Part shown: one piece after another, positions 7,470-16,977 of the stretch
How positions within the stretch are numbered: position 1 is the stretch's first letter
How the letters are laid out: the number at the start of each line of letters is the position of its first letter
Assembly (NCBI RefSeq): GCF_015689175.1
Contig: NZ_CP065047.1
Span: 4,464,001 to 4,528,000, forward strand
Length of the DNA stretch: 64,000 nt
From: Mycobacterium kubicae
GTDB taxonomy: Bacteria; Actinomycetota; Actinomycetes; Mycobacteriales; Mycobacteriaceae
Direction of reading: 5' to 3'
Notes under the pieces: model-generated
Told to the model about the DNA's origin: nothing
What the model saw: the letters and a program-made list of their open reading frames with translations, nothing else
The model's database searches: none
Made by a program: the position numbers and the translations under genes

Positions 7470-10130
7470 TTAATGGTCGGGGGGGAACTCGCGCAACGCT
7501 GTCCTGAAAATGCGGTGCGCTTCTGCTGAGGCTTCAGCGGCAGCGCTGTCATCGCCCATCTCTCTCAACGCTGATGCAAGCACGTCCAGGGTCGCCGCAA
7601 GAGTGGTCACGTATTGATCGTCTTTCGCCACAAGTTTGCGATATTCGCTCACCGCTAGACGCGCGGAATCCACAGCTCGTCCGAACTCTCCAATCGCCAC
7701 GAGTCGAGAACTGAGGACGCCCAGGCAATTTGCGTATAAGTCGGGGTCTGTTGATGAGACGAGGCGTGCAATATCAACCGCTTTCTGTGCTGCCTCAGCC
7801 GACTCCGGATGACGCTCGGCCCCTCTAAGTATCAGGCTAAGATTTAGCAGGGCTCGCGCAGAATGAGAGCGCCGCCACTCGGGTGAGCCTCCCTCAAGAC
7901 GAACGTGAGCTGCGACGGCAGCCTGTGCTGACTGTAGAGCGGTGTCAATTTCACCCGCCCGAAAGCTACTGAGCGCCAGGTTATTCAACGCCGCGGCGAG
8001 TAGCTCCGCTTGTTTTGGTGATTCAGGAAGGTCGCTAAGCAAGTCGGCCGCCTCGCCTGCACGCTGTGCTGCTTGTTCGTGCATCTCAAGGGCACCGTAC
8101 TGGGCGCTGGCGTTGTTAAGTGCTGAGGCGAGTGCCAATTGGGAGCCCGGCTCACCGTCAAGATCAACGACGTCACGCCTATAATGCAGAGCATCTTCGG
8201 CGGTCGAGAGGGCGATGTTTGATCGTCCGAGCTCCCCGTACACCGCGGCCAAGCTTTCAAGAGCTGTGGCAAGGGCGGGCAAATCTGCCGGATCATCGGC
8301 GGCATGCGGCCGCAGAATGTCCACCGCTTCTTTGAGCAACGTCTCGGCGTCGTCCTGCCGATGTGCAACGCGGAGGTGATTTCCCAGATTGTTTAACGAC
8401 TTCGCCAGTCCCACATTGTTGCGGCGATTCGCATCGTTTTTGACATAGGAACGCCAGACCGTAGTCGAGTCCTGCGCTGCTCGAACCGCGCGGGTCACGT
8501 CACCAGACTGCATATAGATATGCGCTAGCAAATCAAGCATCGTCGCCACACCCTGACCGCCTCGGCGGTGCGGATCGCGCTCCGGCTGGTACCACACGTC
8601 AAGTCGTAGGTGGGGACGCCAGCGCGGCATCAATGTAGACAAACTATGCTCTACTTCCAGCGCAGCAGCTTTGAGATCGCCGGCTTGCGTCAGAAGAATC
8701 GCCTGCATAGAAGAGATTTGGGCCTCGAGCTCTCGCACGCTCGCCGAAGGATTCGATACGGCGGTCAATACCTTCAGGGCTTCCCGTAGCGCGGCTCTCG
8801 CGCCGCGCGGGTCCTGCCGGGACTTCTCGACGTCGGACAAAGTCACGAGAGCAAGCGCATGGCCAATCACAGCTGCTTCTCGAATCGACGACCCGGCAGG
8901 CAGCGCACGCTGGTCGACTAGTGCCGCGCGGTAGAGATCTGCGGCCTCAAGGAGCTCAGCTCTTGCCTCTTCGAGCTTGCCAGCCTCAAGGAGCGCCTTG
9001 CCGTACTCGTGCAGCGCCCGGGCCAAAGAAATTTGCTGTCCTGAAGATTGCGCGGGGGTGCGCCGCAATTCGGCTACCGTGACCGCAATGGGCCGCACAG
9101 GTTCATGCTCCGCGAACAAGGTTTCGGGCACCAGAATCGGCGCGCCCCATTCGCCGACGGGCTCAGCACGTCCAAAAAAGCGCATCCATTCTGCATATTG
9201 GTTATCGGAGGTGGCGGCACTGAGCGCGGTGTCGATGCGCTCGTCCACAGTGCTTCCGACTAACTGGCGGCAGAATGCAAGATAGTCGAGGTGCAATTGT
9301 CTGGAGCTCAACGCATCGTCACGCGACATCAGTAGTTCCTCGCGCTCCGCGATCTCGGCGTCATTGTGCAGCAGCGAGATTCGCGGATTCTTGACGGTTG
9401 TCCTTAAGGGGACGGCCGGCTCGGTTAGGAATCGTTCCACAGTGCGCACAGTATGTTTCTCTGCTTCGGTGTAGATGTGCTCCGCCGCGTCGGCTGACCT
9501 GCTCACTCGGCTGATGAGAACGTATAGACCCAACGGCGTCTGCTCATCGAGAGGCCGATTCAGCGGTGCCAGCGACCGCAGCACCTCTCGTGTGCCATCA
9601 AGTTGTTCATCAGTCTTTAGTGTCAAGACGACTATGTCCTCAGCTAGAACCCTGGTCGTTATGGCGTTTGTTGTCGTAATACCGGTTCGCGAATCAATCA
9701 AGAGGAGGTCAGGCGCGACGCTCTCGGAGATCGCTTCTTTCAACTCCAGTAGCGCCGCCGCCGCCCCGTTAGCTTTTCCACTCAACGGGCCCTCCTGAAT
9801 TTGGCGCATCGCTTGCAGATACCGGCGGGACGGCTTCTCACTCGCGGCAATGAGGTCGAGCGATCCCCCGGGCACGAATGGGGAGTCGAGCGTGATTGGC
9901 TGCATTAGGGAGTCAATTGCCGGTCGCTGCGGCGAAGTCATCCACTCGATTACCCCTGGACCGCTGAGAGTTTCCGACGGAAACTTATAGGGCAGTCCGG
10001 GCGCCTCCAGATCGAGGTCGACCAGCACAACTCGTAGACCTAGTCGCGCCAACAGAACGCCGACATTTGCGACTAGCAGGGTGCGGCCAGTTCCTCCCTT
10101 GTATGAGTAAAAGCTGACGGTGCGTGTCAT
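7470..10130 (-). CDS. KGG-type ParA/MinD-like ATPase with TPR-like C-terminal repeats
   Basis: The 886-residue product starts MTRTVSFYSYKGGTGRT. Residues 11-17 are a deviant Walker A of the ParA/MinD (SIMIBI) superfamily, with Arg in place of the usual second Lys (KGGTGRT rather than KGGxGKT). VVLVDLDLEAPG and LLLIDSRTG supply the later nucleotide-site motifs. From about residue 370 to 870 the protein is a run of helical Ala-rich repeats of about 40 residues (for example LAKSLNNLGNHLRVAHRQDDAETLLKEA, split here by motif), typical of TPR arrays that bind partners. It is the last gene of a leftward trio, with the ATG at 10130 directly abutting the previous stop. Similar ATPase-TPR fusions occur in signalling and conflict systems; the exact role is unknown. 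Confidence 0.78.
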   Translation of the reverse strand: MTRTVSFYSYKGGTGRTLLVANVGVLLARLGLRVVLVDLDLEAPGLPYKFPSETLSGPGVIEWMTSPQRPAIDSLMQPITLDSPFVPGGSLDLIAASEKPSRRYLQAMRQIQEGPLSGKANGAAAALLELKEAISESVAPDLLLIDSRTGITTTNAITTRVLAEDIVVLTLKTDEQLDGTREVLRSLAPLNRPLDEQTPLGLYVLISRVSRSADAAEHIYTEAEKHTVRTVERFLTEPAVPLRTTVKNPRISLLHNDAEIAEREELLMSRDDALSSRQLHLDYLAFCRQLVGSTVDERIDTALSAATSDNQYAEWMRFFGRAEPVGEWGAPILVPETLFAEHEPVRPIAVTVAELRRTPAQSSGQQISLARALHEYGKALLEAGKLEEARAELLEAADLYRAALVDQRALPAGSSIREAAVIGHALALVTLSDVEKSRQDPRGARAALREALKVLTAVSNPSASVRELEAQISSMQAILLTQAGDLKAAALEVEHSLSTLMPRWRPHLRLDVWYQPERDPHRRGGQGVATMLDLLAHIYMQSGDVTRAVRAAQDSTTVWRSYVKNDANRRNNVGLAKSLNNLGNHLRVAHRQDDAETLLKEAVDILRPHAADDPADLPALATALESLAAVYGELGRSNIALSTAEDALHYRRDVVDLDGEPGSQLALASALNNASAQYGALEMHEQAAQRAGEAADLLSDLPESPKQAELLAAALNNLALSSFRAGEIDTALQSAQAAVAAHVRLEGGSPEWRRSHSARALLNLSLILRGAERHPESAEAAQKAVDIARLVSSTDPDLYANCLGVLSSRLVAIGEFGRAVDSARLAVSEYRKLVAKDDQYVTTLAATLDVLASALREMGDDSAAAEASAEAHRIFRTALREFPPDH

Positions 10131-10682
10131 CTACGCCGCGTCGAGGCCGAAGCTCAGGTCGAGGCGAGCAAGCTGCGCGCGCTCCTTATCAGGGGGTATG
10201 ACGGAGGAATCGGGAGCCGGCGAGCTAGCGCGCAGACTTTCGAGTTGGTCCCCGATCCTCGCGCGAAGCTCGTCGTCCTGGTTGACGAGCCGGCAACGCA
10301 CCAACAGATCGGTCAGCAACTTTTCTGCGACCAAACGCCGGGCGGGGCCAGCCCTCGCTACCTGCTTCAAGATCACCTCAACGGCGCGTCTGTCGTAATT
10401 GGCGACGTCGGTGTCGGGAAACCTCCGCAAGGTCTGCTCGGCAGCTTGCACCCTATAGCGATCCAATGCATCCCAGTCCGCAAATCGGCGGTCGACTGGA
10501 TACCAGCCATGGCGGCGGACCGCTACATCCACGTCGTCGGGGGTTGCGTCTTCGCGTTGACGGCCTCGCGTCGTAAACCTGATGAGCGAGATGCGGTCAT
10601 GGTCTTCAACAAGCACAGATTCCCCTGCCGGCGTCATCGCCAGCAGAGTGTAGACATCGCCGTTATGGTCCATCGTATTCAA
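10131..10682 (-). CDS. hypothetical protein, middle gene of the KGG-ATPase operon
   Basis: The 183-residue product is not recognised. The first half looks alpha/beta (VYTLLAMTPAGESVLVEDHD, RHGWYPVDRRFADWDALDRY) and the second half is helical (ILKQVARAGPARRLVAEKLL). No signal peptide or membrane segment is visible. The ATG at 10682 overlaps the upstream gene by 20 bp; an ATG at 10673 is an alternative with 11-bp overlap. The stop directly abuts the start of the ATPase-TPR gene. This tight coupling implies a joint function with both neighbours. I assign no biochemical role. Confidence 0.7.
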   Translation of the reverse strand: MNTMDHNGDVYTLLAMTPAGESVLVEDHDRISLIRFTTRGRQREDATPDDVDVAVRRHGWYPVDRRFADWDALDRYRVQAAEQTLRRFPDTDVANYDRRAVEVILKQVARAGPARRLVAEKLLTDLLVRCRLVNQDDELRARIGDQLESLRASSPAPDSSVIPPDKERAQLARLDLSFGLDAA

Positions 10683-11472
10683 TTATGTCCATGCCACGGT
10701 CCTCCCACGCCAGCAAGGCGTCATAGGCCTTCGCTTTGGCTAGGTCAGTGGGATCGGTCAGCAGATCGTCCTTCCACTGCCACCACAGTTCGTCGTGCTC
10801 CTCCCATAAGTCCTTACTGACGCGAAGCATCGCGAGCTGGTTGAGCGCGAGGGGGCCAACCGTGACGACCTCCATATAGGTGAGAGCGCCGCAGACCAGT
10901 TCTGCTCGTTCCTCTTGCGAGAGGCCCAGGGCGCGGTCACCATGATGGGCTAACGCCACCTCAGACCGGGCTGGCCACCCGCCGACCTCCTGATAAGCCC
11001 GAGTCGCGTCGACGATCGCCATGTCGTCGGTATAAGTCTGCGCCGTGTCGGATGGAAACACAGCGGTGTCGTCCTGCGCTAGCGTCGCAGCGTCGACGAT
11101 CAAGCAGTAGTCGCCGTATCTTTCAGCGCCCAATGTCCCGGGGTTGGGCGCGCAGTACACAAACCGTCGACCGTCCTGCCAGAGATCCTCGAAGGCCTGC
11201 CGGCGAGGCGACCAGGGCTGAGCCTCGAACGCTGCGAGTCCCGCCGCCGTGTCACCACCGGCTTGAGCGATGAAGAGTGCACGTCTATCCAGGATTGCCT
11301 GCGTGTCGTCGAAGCACAGCACCTTTTCGGCGTCGACGTTGGTGCTCGGCAGAGCCTCTTCGAGCTGCAGAGCGAACGCGTCAAGCTGCGGATAATTCGC
11401 GAGCACGGCCTGAGCTTGCGTCATATACGTTCCGGCGTTGGCTGCGCCCGCTTCACCGACGTGCACGCTCAC
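10663..11472 (-). CDS. hypothetical protein, first gene of the KGG-ATPase operon
   Basis: The 269-residue product is unrecognised. Its N-terminus is helical and acidic, and the middle holds RFVYCAPNPGTLGAERYGDY followed by a hydrophobic CLIVDAATL strand, which looks like a small catalytic or ligand-binding core. The C-terminus is rich in Trp and acidic residues (DLWEEHDELWWQWKDDLLTD). It heads a three-gene leftward operon with the 183-residue protein and the ATPase-TPR. A toxin or sensor role is imaginable from the context, but no motif supports it. The upstream 500 bp is shared with the rightward BREX operon. Confidence 0.68.
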   Translation of the reverse strand: MSVHVGEAGAANAGTYMTQAQAVLANYPQLDAFALQLEEALPSTNVDAEKVLCFDDTQAILDRRALFIAQAGGDTAAGLAAFEAQPWSPRRQAFEDLWQDGRRFVYCAPNPGTLGAERYGDYCLIVDAATLAQDDTAVFPSDTAQTYTDDMAIVDATRAYQEVGGWPARSEVALAHHGDRALGLSQEERAELVCGALTYMEVVTVGPLALNQLAMLRVSKDLWEEHDELWWQWKDDLLTDPTDLAKAKAYDALLAWEDRGMDIIEYDGP

Positions 11473-12010
11473 CGCTACGGTCTCCTAAGGCAACGAAAGT
11501 CCACAGTCAATTGGTTGGCTCCCCTCCATCTCGCTCGACGCTGGCGCTGCTGAATTCGTTCAGCCGAAGAGCGCTGCTTGTCTGATTCGTAATCAGCAAC
11601 GGCACCGCCATGCCGTCGTGAAGTTTCGGCGATGAGCTACGGGAGGGTCAACATCCTGACTCGGAGAAACTCGCTTCTGTCGAACAGCCACGTCCGGGTG
11701 TCGCGCGGTTTCCGTCGCTCCTGCGCAAAGAGGCCCCGTCGACGATCACCCGGACCGAATCACTGCCGATGATGTCCCAGCTGTTGCTGCCAAAAGGGCT
11801 CTTCAAGCGCCGGTCGCGCCACCCTGCAGCGGAGCTCGGCCCTCAGGTCCTCGATGCGTTCCCCGTTCTCGCCTGCCTAGTCACCGCACAGTTGCTGGGA
11901 AGTTCACGATACTAGGTTGAGGAAACAACAAAACCGGCATCATCCTCCTATAGGCTCGGTCAATTCCAGTTATATCGGGTTCCGCTAGAGCGGAGGATCA
12001 GAGTTGCCGT
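11473..12010. other. divergent intergenic region between the KGG operon and BREX operon
   Basis: No convincing gene is visible in these 538 bp. The part from about 11910 to 11990 is markedly more A/T-rich than its surroundings (GGAAACAACAAAACCGG, TTATATCGGG) and is the likely promoter region of the rightward BREX operon. The leftward operon promoter should lie near 11480-11560. I could not settle on defined -10 and -35 boxes. The 11590-11900 portion may be a degraded coding fragment. Confidence 0.5.
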
Positions 12011-12211
12011 ATGCCTGAGCCATGGTTATCTGCCGACGACATCGCCACCCACCTGGGCGTCACGAAGGACACGGTCTATTCATGGATCTCCGACAAGGCG
12101 ATGCCCGCCCACAAGGTTGGGCGTCTCTGGAAGTTCCAGGCGAGCGAGGTCGACGGGTGGGTCCGCAACGGCGGAGCAGCCATATCTGACGAGCCGCTCC
12201 CGACCGAGTAA
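12011..12211 (+). CDS. helix-turn-helix (excisionase/MerR-like) DNA-binding protein
   Basis: The 66-residue product is almost entirely one winged HTH of the excisionase/MerR-like type. WLSADDIATHLGVTKDTVYS is the HTH and KVGRLWKFQASEVDGWV the wing and last helix, the family's usual layout. It sits 88 bp upstream of the brxA start on the same strand. A regulatory role for the BREX operon is the natural inference; a leftover excisionase is the alternative. A GGAGG lies around 11991-11995, rather far from the ATG, so translation initiation may be weak. Confidence 0.78.
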   Translation: MPEPWLSADDIATHLGVTKDTVYSWISDKAMPAHKVGRLWKFQASEVDGWVRNGGAAISDEPLPTE

Positions 12212-12299
12212 GACGGGCTGCTGATCGCGGGTAAACGGAATGTCAGACGCTGGCGATACCCTGATCGACTTTATTCACGAACTGAAGGAGGTGCACACG

Positions 12300-12911
12300 A
12301 TGGCGGATACGCCCGCCGCATCGCGCTACGCGCTGTCGTTCACCAGCGGTGCCCTCCTCATGCGAGAAGCTCTCATCGCCGCCCCGATCTACCTCCGCGA
12401 GCACGACTGGGCCAAGGTCCGCCAGCTCATCGAAGAGGACAACCTCCTTCAGGCCCGCACAGTGTCTACCGGGCACAGACGCGCACGCGAGGTGGCCCAG
12501 CGCCTCGCCGTCCTGACCGAGAGCGAACTTGAGCTGCTTGTCGACTCGACGACATCGGAGCGCGGTCACTTATTGTGGGCCGCCGCTTGCCGGCGCTATG
12601 ACCTGATCGGCGAGTTCGCCGAGGAGGTGCTTCGCGAGCGCTTCCTCCTGCTGACTCCCACGCTCGATCACGACGACTTCGACAGCTTCATCCGGAGCAA
12701 GACGCTCTGGCACGAGGAAGTCGCCGGTCTGAAGGGCTCCACCCGGCGCAAGCTGCGCTCCAACGTCTTTCGCATGCTCGTCGAGGCGGGCCTGCTGACC
12801 GAAGACGGCCGCATCCTGCAGGCAGTGCTGTCGACCCGTGTCGCCGACGCGTTATCCGCCTGCACGCCGAGCGACATCCGCTTCTTCCCGACGGGAGGTG
12901 GGATGCTGTGA
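12300..12911 (+). CDS. brxA: BREX protein BrxA (DUF1819)
   Basis: The 203-residue product matches BrxA, the small helical NusB-like protein of type I BREX phage defence: RYALSFTSGALLMREALIAA at the start, then an Arg/Glu-rich helical body and LKGSTRRKLRSNVFRMLVEA before a short C-terminal segment. BrxA is a DNA-binding accessory factor in characterised systems. The ATG at 12300 is preferred over one at 12240 because AAGGAGG at 12285-12291 is a near-perfect ribosome binding site 8 nt upstream. The stop overlaps the brxB GTG by 4 nt (GTGA). Confidence 0.9.
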   Translation: MADTPAASRYALSFTSGALLMREALIAAPIYLREHDWAKVRQLIEEDNLLQARTVSTGHRRAREVAQRLAVLTESELELLVDSTTSERGHLLWAAACRRYDLIGEFAEEVLRERFLLLTPTLDHDDFDSFIRSKTLWHEEVAGLKGSTRRKLRSNVFRMLVEAGLLTEDGRILQAVLSTRVADALSACTPSDIRFFPTGGGML

Positions 12912-13507
12912 ACCGTAACGACCTGACCAAGCAAGAAGAGCACCTATTCGCGGTGCTCAGCGGGAAGCGGTTCCTGCAGATGGAGGGCCTCAGCAACGAG
13001 GTTCCGTTCTTTATCTACCCGTACGCGCCGGAGGACGCCCTCGCGGTCGCGCAGGCCAAGAAGCGGATCAGGAACAGGCTGAGTCAGAAGGGAATCAGCG
13101 TTCGCGAGGTCAACCTCTACGACCTATCTGTCGAGATCCTCATGGAGCGCGGCGTTTGGGAGCGCGTCCTGGCCGCGGAGCCCGACCAGGATAAGGAAGA
13201 CTTCCGCGAGCTCCTCCAGGGCATGCTGGATCCGCAGCTTCACATCGCGTCGGCGATCCGCTCCAAGATCGCCGACGGTGAGTTCGACATCTTCTTCCTC
13301 ACCGGGATCGGCGAGGTATTCCCATACATCCGGTCACACAACGTGTTGAACAACCTGCAGAGCGTCGTGACCGGCAAGCCCATGCTCATGTTCTTCCCTG
13401 GCCGCTACGAGCAGTCCGACACCCTCGGATCCTCACTCGTTCTGTTCGGGCGGCTCAAGGACGACCAGTACTACCGAGCCAAGAACATTTTGGAACAGGA
13501 AGCGTGA
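12908..13507 (+). CDS. brxB: BREX protein BrxB (DUF1788)
   Basis: The 199-residue product is a full-length BrxB. Typical features are the FFIYPYAPEDALAVAQAKKR segment, VNLYDLSVEILMERG and the hydrophobic IFFLTGIGEVFPYIRSHNVL strand-loop, followed by KPMLMFFPGRYEQ. BrxB is a small essential component of type I BREX with unclear biochemical activity. The GTG start overlaps the brxA stop by 4 nt, and the stop overlaps the brxC GTG by 4 nt, so the three are translationally coupled. Confidence 0.92.
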   Translation: MNRNDLTKQEEHLFAVLSGKRFLQMEGLSNEVPFFIYPYAPEDALAVAQAKKRIRNRLSQKGISVREVNLYDLSVEILMERGVWERVLAAEPDQDKEDFRELLQGMLDPQLHIASAIRSKIADGEFDIFFLTGIGEVFPYIRSHNVLNNLQSVVTGKPMLMFFPGRYEQSDTLGSSLVLFGRLKDDQYYRAKNILEQEA

Positions 13508-16500
13508 ATCCGATGCTGCTCAACGAGATCTTCGCGAAGGACGTGCAACGCCCCATCGAGGGCGTCATCAAGGCCGACGACGCCGCGCACCTGGGCACCG
13601 AGGTGGCCGAGTACGTCCTGACCAATGAGGCGGCCAAAGGCCTTGAACTGCTTCTTGAGGCTTACACGAACTACACCAACGCCAACGGTGTGTGGATCTC
13701 CGGATTCTTCGGATCCGGTAAGTCGCACCTGTTGAAGATGCTCGCCCATCTCCTCGGCGACGTCGAAGGCCAGGAGTTCGACCGTGCAGAGGTCGCGGAA
13801 AGCTTCCGCGCCAAGGCAACTGGCGCCTTCCTGCCCGCCCTGCTGACGAAAGCCGAACGCATCCCAGCCAAGAGCCTGCTGTTCAACATCGACCAGAAGG
13901 CGACGCTGATCACCAAAGACCAGACCGACGCCTTGCTGAAAGTGTTCGTCAAGGTCTTCGACGAGAGCCGTGGCTACTACGGCAACCAAGGCCACATCGC
14001 GCGCTTCGAGCGTGACCTCGACAACCGCGGCCAGTACGAAGCGTTCAAGCAGACATACAAACAGATCTCGGGCCGCGACTGGACCCAAGGCCGCGAGGAG
14101 GGCGTGCTCGAAGAACCCAACGTGGCCAAGGCCTACGCCGATATCACCGGTCAAACGCAAGGCTCGCCTACCAACATCCTCACCAAGTACCGCAACGAAT
14201 ATTCCGTCTCCATCGAGGACTTCGCCGACGAGGTCAAGGCTTGGCTGGACAAGCAGCCCAAGGATTTTCGGCTCAACTTCTTCGTCGACGAGGTCGGCCA
14301 GTTCATCGGCTCGAACACGCACTTGATGCTCAACCTCCAGACGATCGCCGAGAGCCTCAACAGCAAGTGCCAGGGCCGCTCGTGGGTGTTCGTGACCTCG
14401 CAGGAGGACATGGACAAGGTCGTCGGAGACCGCACCAGGCAGCAAGGCAACGATTTCTCTAAGATCCAGGCCCGCTTCGCGACCCGCGTGAAGCTGACTA
14501 GCGCAGACGTCGAGGAAGTCATCCGGAAGCGTCTGCTGGAGAAGAACGAGACCGGGGCTGCTGCCCTCAGTGCGATCTTCGCCGAGGAGTCGGCGAACTT
14601 CAAGACGCTGTTCGACTTCGTCGACGGCGCCAAGACTTACCGCAACTACACCGACGAAGCTCACTTCGTCGGCACCTATCCCTTTGTCAGCTACCAGTTT
14701 CCGCTATTCCAAGCAGCAATTGAAGGCATCTCCGACCACAACGTCTTTGAGGGCCGCAACCGCTCGGTCGGCGAGCGGTCGATGCTCGGCGTGGTACAGC
14801 AGGTCGCCAAGGACATCGGTGACGTAGAGGTCGGACGCCTGGCGACCTTCGACCACATGTTTGCCGGCATCCGGGCATCGCTGAAGTCCGCCGCCCAGCG
14901 CTCCATCGACGTCGCCGAGCGCAACCTCGACAACCCATTGGCCATCCGGTTGCTCAAGGCGCTTTTTCTCGTCAAGTACGTCGAGAGCTTCAAGGCCACG
15001 CCGCGCAACCTCACTGTGCTTGTGTACGACCGCTTCGGCCTTGACCTGCCGGCGTTGTCCGTGGCTGTCAAGGAAGCGCTGATCCTGCTGGAGACGCAGA
15101 CCTACATCCAGCGCAACGGCAACATCTACGAGTACCTGACCAACGAAGAGCAAGTCATAGAAGAAGAGATCAAGAACGTCGACATCGACGCCTCCGAAGT
15201 GAGCGCACGACTGTTCAAGATCCTGTCCGCCGACGTCATCAAAACCAACAGATTCCGCTACGCCAAGAACGGCCAAGACTTCCCATTCGGCTTCAAGCTC
15301 GACGACCAGGTCCACGGAGCCCAACGCGAACTCTCGATTCACTTCATCACCCCGGAGTACCCATATACGCCGGACGAAATCCGCATGCACAGCGCCGGGA
15401 AGGACGAGCTGCGCGTCATCCTCGAACCAGACGAGCGCGTGCTGTCGGATCTGCGCCTGCTCATCAAGACCGAGAAGTACACGAAGCGCAAACAGACCAC
15501 ATCGCTCACGGCGATCGAGGATCAGATCCTTCGGTCGAAGGCCGCACAAAACGTCGCCCGCGAGAAAGAACTTATCGAGCGCGTCGGCCGCGCCGTAGGC
15601 AAGGCTGCACTGGTCATCAACGCCACGGACGTGTCTTCGAGCTCGCAGGACGCGCTCGCCCGAGTGTCTGATGGTTTCCAGGATTTGGTCAGCCGCACCT
15701 ACACCCAGCTCAAGCTGCTCGGCGATGTCACCTACAGCGAGCAGCAGGTGGCCGGGGCTGCCACCCCCGACAGTGGTCTCTTCGCCGCCGAGGGATGGAC
15801 GAAGCTCTCCACCCCGGGCGATGAAGTGCTGTCGTTCATTCTGCGCAAGCAAACACTGGGCGAACAGGTCACCGTCAAGACGATTGTCGACAACTTCCAG
15901 ACAAAGCCCTACGGCTGGGACCTTGCCTCCATCGAAGTGTTCGTGGCCTACCTGATCGGCGCCTCAAAGGTGACGCTGACAGTGGACGGCAACATCCTCA
16001 AACGAAGCGAGGTCGCTGGCGCGCTGCGTAATACACAAAAGCACTCGCACGCTGTCGTCGCTCCGCAAAAAACATTCGACGACCGCAAAGTCACAGCATT
16101 CCGGAAGTTCTGCACCGACTTCTTCGATGAAGCCACCGCACCCAAAGATCCGCTGGAGCTCGCCCGCCACGGCGCCGACAAGCTCAAGGGCAAGCTTGAT
16201 GAACTCAAGGCCACCGTCGCTGGCTCGAAGTACCCGTTTGTTGAGCAGCTCAACGGCCCCATCAGTCTGCTCGAACAGACGGAGGGCAAGACCGACGACT
16301 GGTATCTCACCGACTTCAACATTGGCGACGACCTACTCGACGCCAAGGAAAGCGTCATCGACCCTATCCAGTCGTTCCTCAACGGCGCGCAACGAACGAT
16401 CTACGACGAGGCCGTGGCACTACTCGCCATGCACGGCAGCAACCTGGGCTACCTGCCGAACCGCAGTGACGAGGCCGTTCAGAACGCACTCGCCGACCCG

Positions 16501-16977
16501 AATGCCTTCCGGGGCAACAGGATGGCACAGCTCAAGCAGGCCACCGATCAACTGCGCCGCCAGATCGACGAAATCGTCAAAGCCAACAGGGCGACTGTCA
16601 TCACCGCAATCGAGGACCGCAAGACTGAACTTATCGCCAGCGCCTTCTACGAGAAGGCCACGGCAGAAACTCAACATGGCGTTGTCCAGAAGATCGACCA
16701 AGTGCTATCCCGAGTCGGCGAAGAGGGCCAGGTGGCCCTCATCCTGCAGATCGGCGCGGAGTTTGAAGACAAGGTCTACCCGTCGCTACTCGACCAGCTT
16801 GCTGACTCCCAGCAGGGCGGTGGTGATACGCCGCGAAAGCAAACAATTTCTATAAGAACCGTGACTGTGTCTGGAGCTCCTGGAGTTCTCGAAACGCCCA
16901 CTGACGTGGAGAACTACCTCAAGGCCCTTCGCGCTACGTTGCTCCAGATCCTGAAGGACAACAGGATTTCGCTCTAA
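13504..16977 (+). CDS. brxC: BREX P-loop ATPase BrxC
   Basis: The 1157-residue product has the usual size for BrxC (about 1200 residues). The P-loop GFFGSGKS spans residues 67-74, and LNFFVDEVGQFIG near residue 255 is the Walker B region, giving an STAND/AAA-like large ATPase. A long helical C-terminal half follows. BrxC is required for both host methylation and phage exclusion in type I BREX and is thought to be the energy-using hub of the complex. No interruptions are visible. The gene starts at GTG 13504 within the brxB stop and its TAA shares one base with the pglX ATG. Confidence 0.93.
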   Translation: MNPMLLNEIFAKDVQRPIEGVIKADDAAHLGTEVAEYVLTNEAAKGLELLLEAYTNYTNANGVWISGFFGSGKSHLLKMLAHLLGDVEGQEFDRAEVAESFRAKATGAFLPALLTKAERIPAKSLLFNIDQKATLITKDQTDALLKVFVKVFDESRGYYGNQGHIARFERDLDNRGQYEAFKQTYKQISGRDWTQGREEGVLEEPNVAKAYADITGQTQGSPTNILTKYRNEYSVSIEDFADEVKAWLDKQPKDFRLNFFVDEVGQFIGSNTHLMLNLQTIAESLNSKCQGRSWVFVTSQEDMDKVVGDRTRQQGNDFSKIQARFATRVKLTSADVEEVIRKRLLEKNETGAAALSAIFAEESANFKTLFDFVDGAKTYRNYTDEAHFVGTYPFVSYQFPLFQAAIEGISDHNVFEGRNRSVGERSMLGVVQQVAKDIGDVEVGRLATFDHMFAGIRASLKSAAQRSIDVAERNLDNPLAIRLLKALFLVKYVESFKATPRNLTVLVYDRFGLDLPALSVAVKEALILLETQTYIQRNGNIYEYLTNEEQVIEEEIKNVDIDASEVSARLFKILSADVIKTNRFRYAKNGQDFPFGFKLDDQVHGAQRELSIHFITPEYPYTPDEIRMHSAGKDELRVILEPDERVLSDLRLLIKTEKYTKRKQTTSLTAIEDQILRSKAAQNVAREKELIERVGRAVGKAALVINATDVSSSSQDALARVSDGFQDLVSRTYTQLKLLGDVTYSEQQVAGAATPDSGLFAAEGWTKLSTPGDEVLSFILRKQTLGEQVTVKTIVDNFQTKPYGWDLASIEVFVAYLIGASKVTLTVDGNILKRSEVAGALRNTQKHSHAVVAPQKTFDDRKVTAFRKFCTDFFDEATAPKDPLELARHGADKLKGKLDELKATVAGSKYPFVEQLNGPISLLEQTEGKTDDWYLTDFNIGDDLLDAKESVIDPIQSFLNGAQRTIYDEAVALLAMHGSNLGYLPNRSDEAVQNALADPNAFRGNRMAQLKQATDQLRRQIDEIVKANRATVITAIEDRKTELIASAFYEKATAETQHGVVQKIDQVLSRVGEEGQVALILQIGAEFEDKVYPSLLDQLADSQQGGGDTPRKQTISIRTVTVSGAPGVLETPTDVENYLKALRATLLQILKDNRISL

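Noticed and set aside
13471..16382. Long minus-strand frames opposite brxC
   Set aside because: Mirror frames of a high-G+C gene with strong sense coding; no ribosome binding site or recognised domain.
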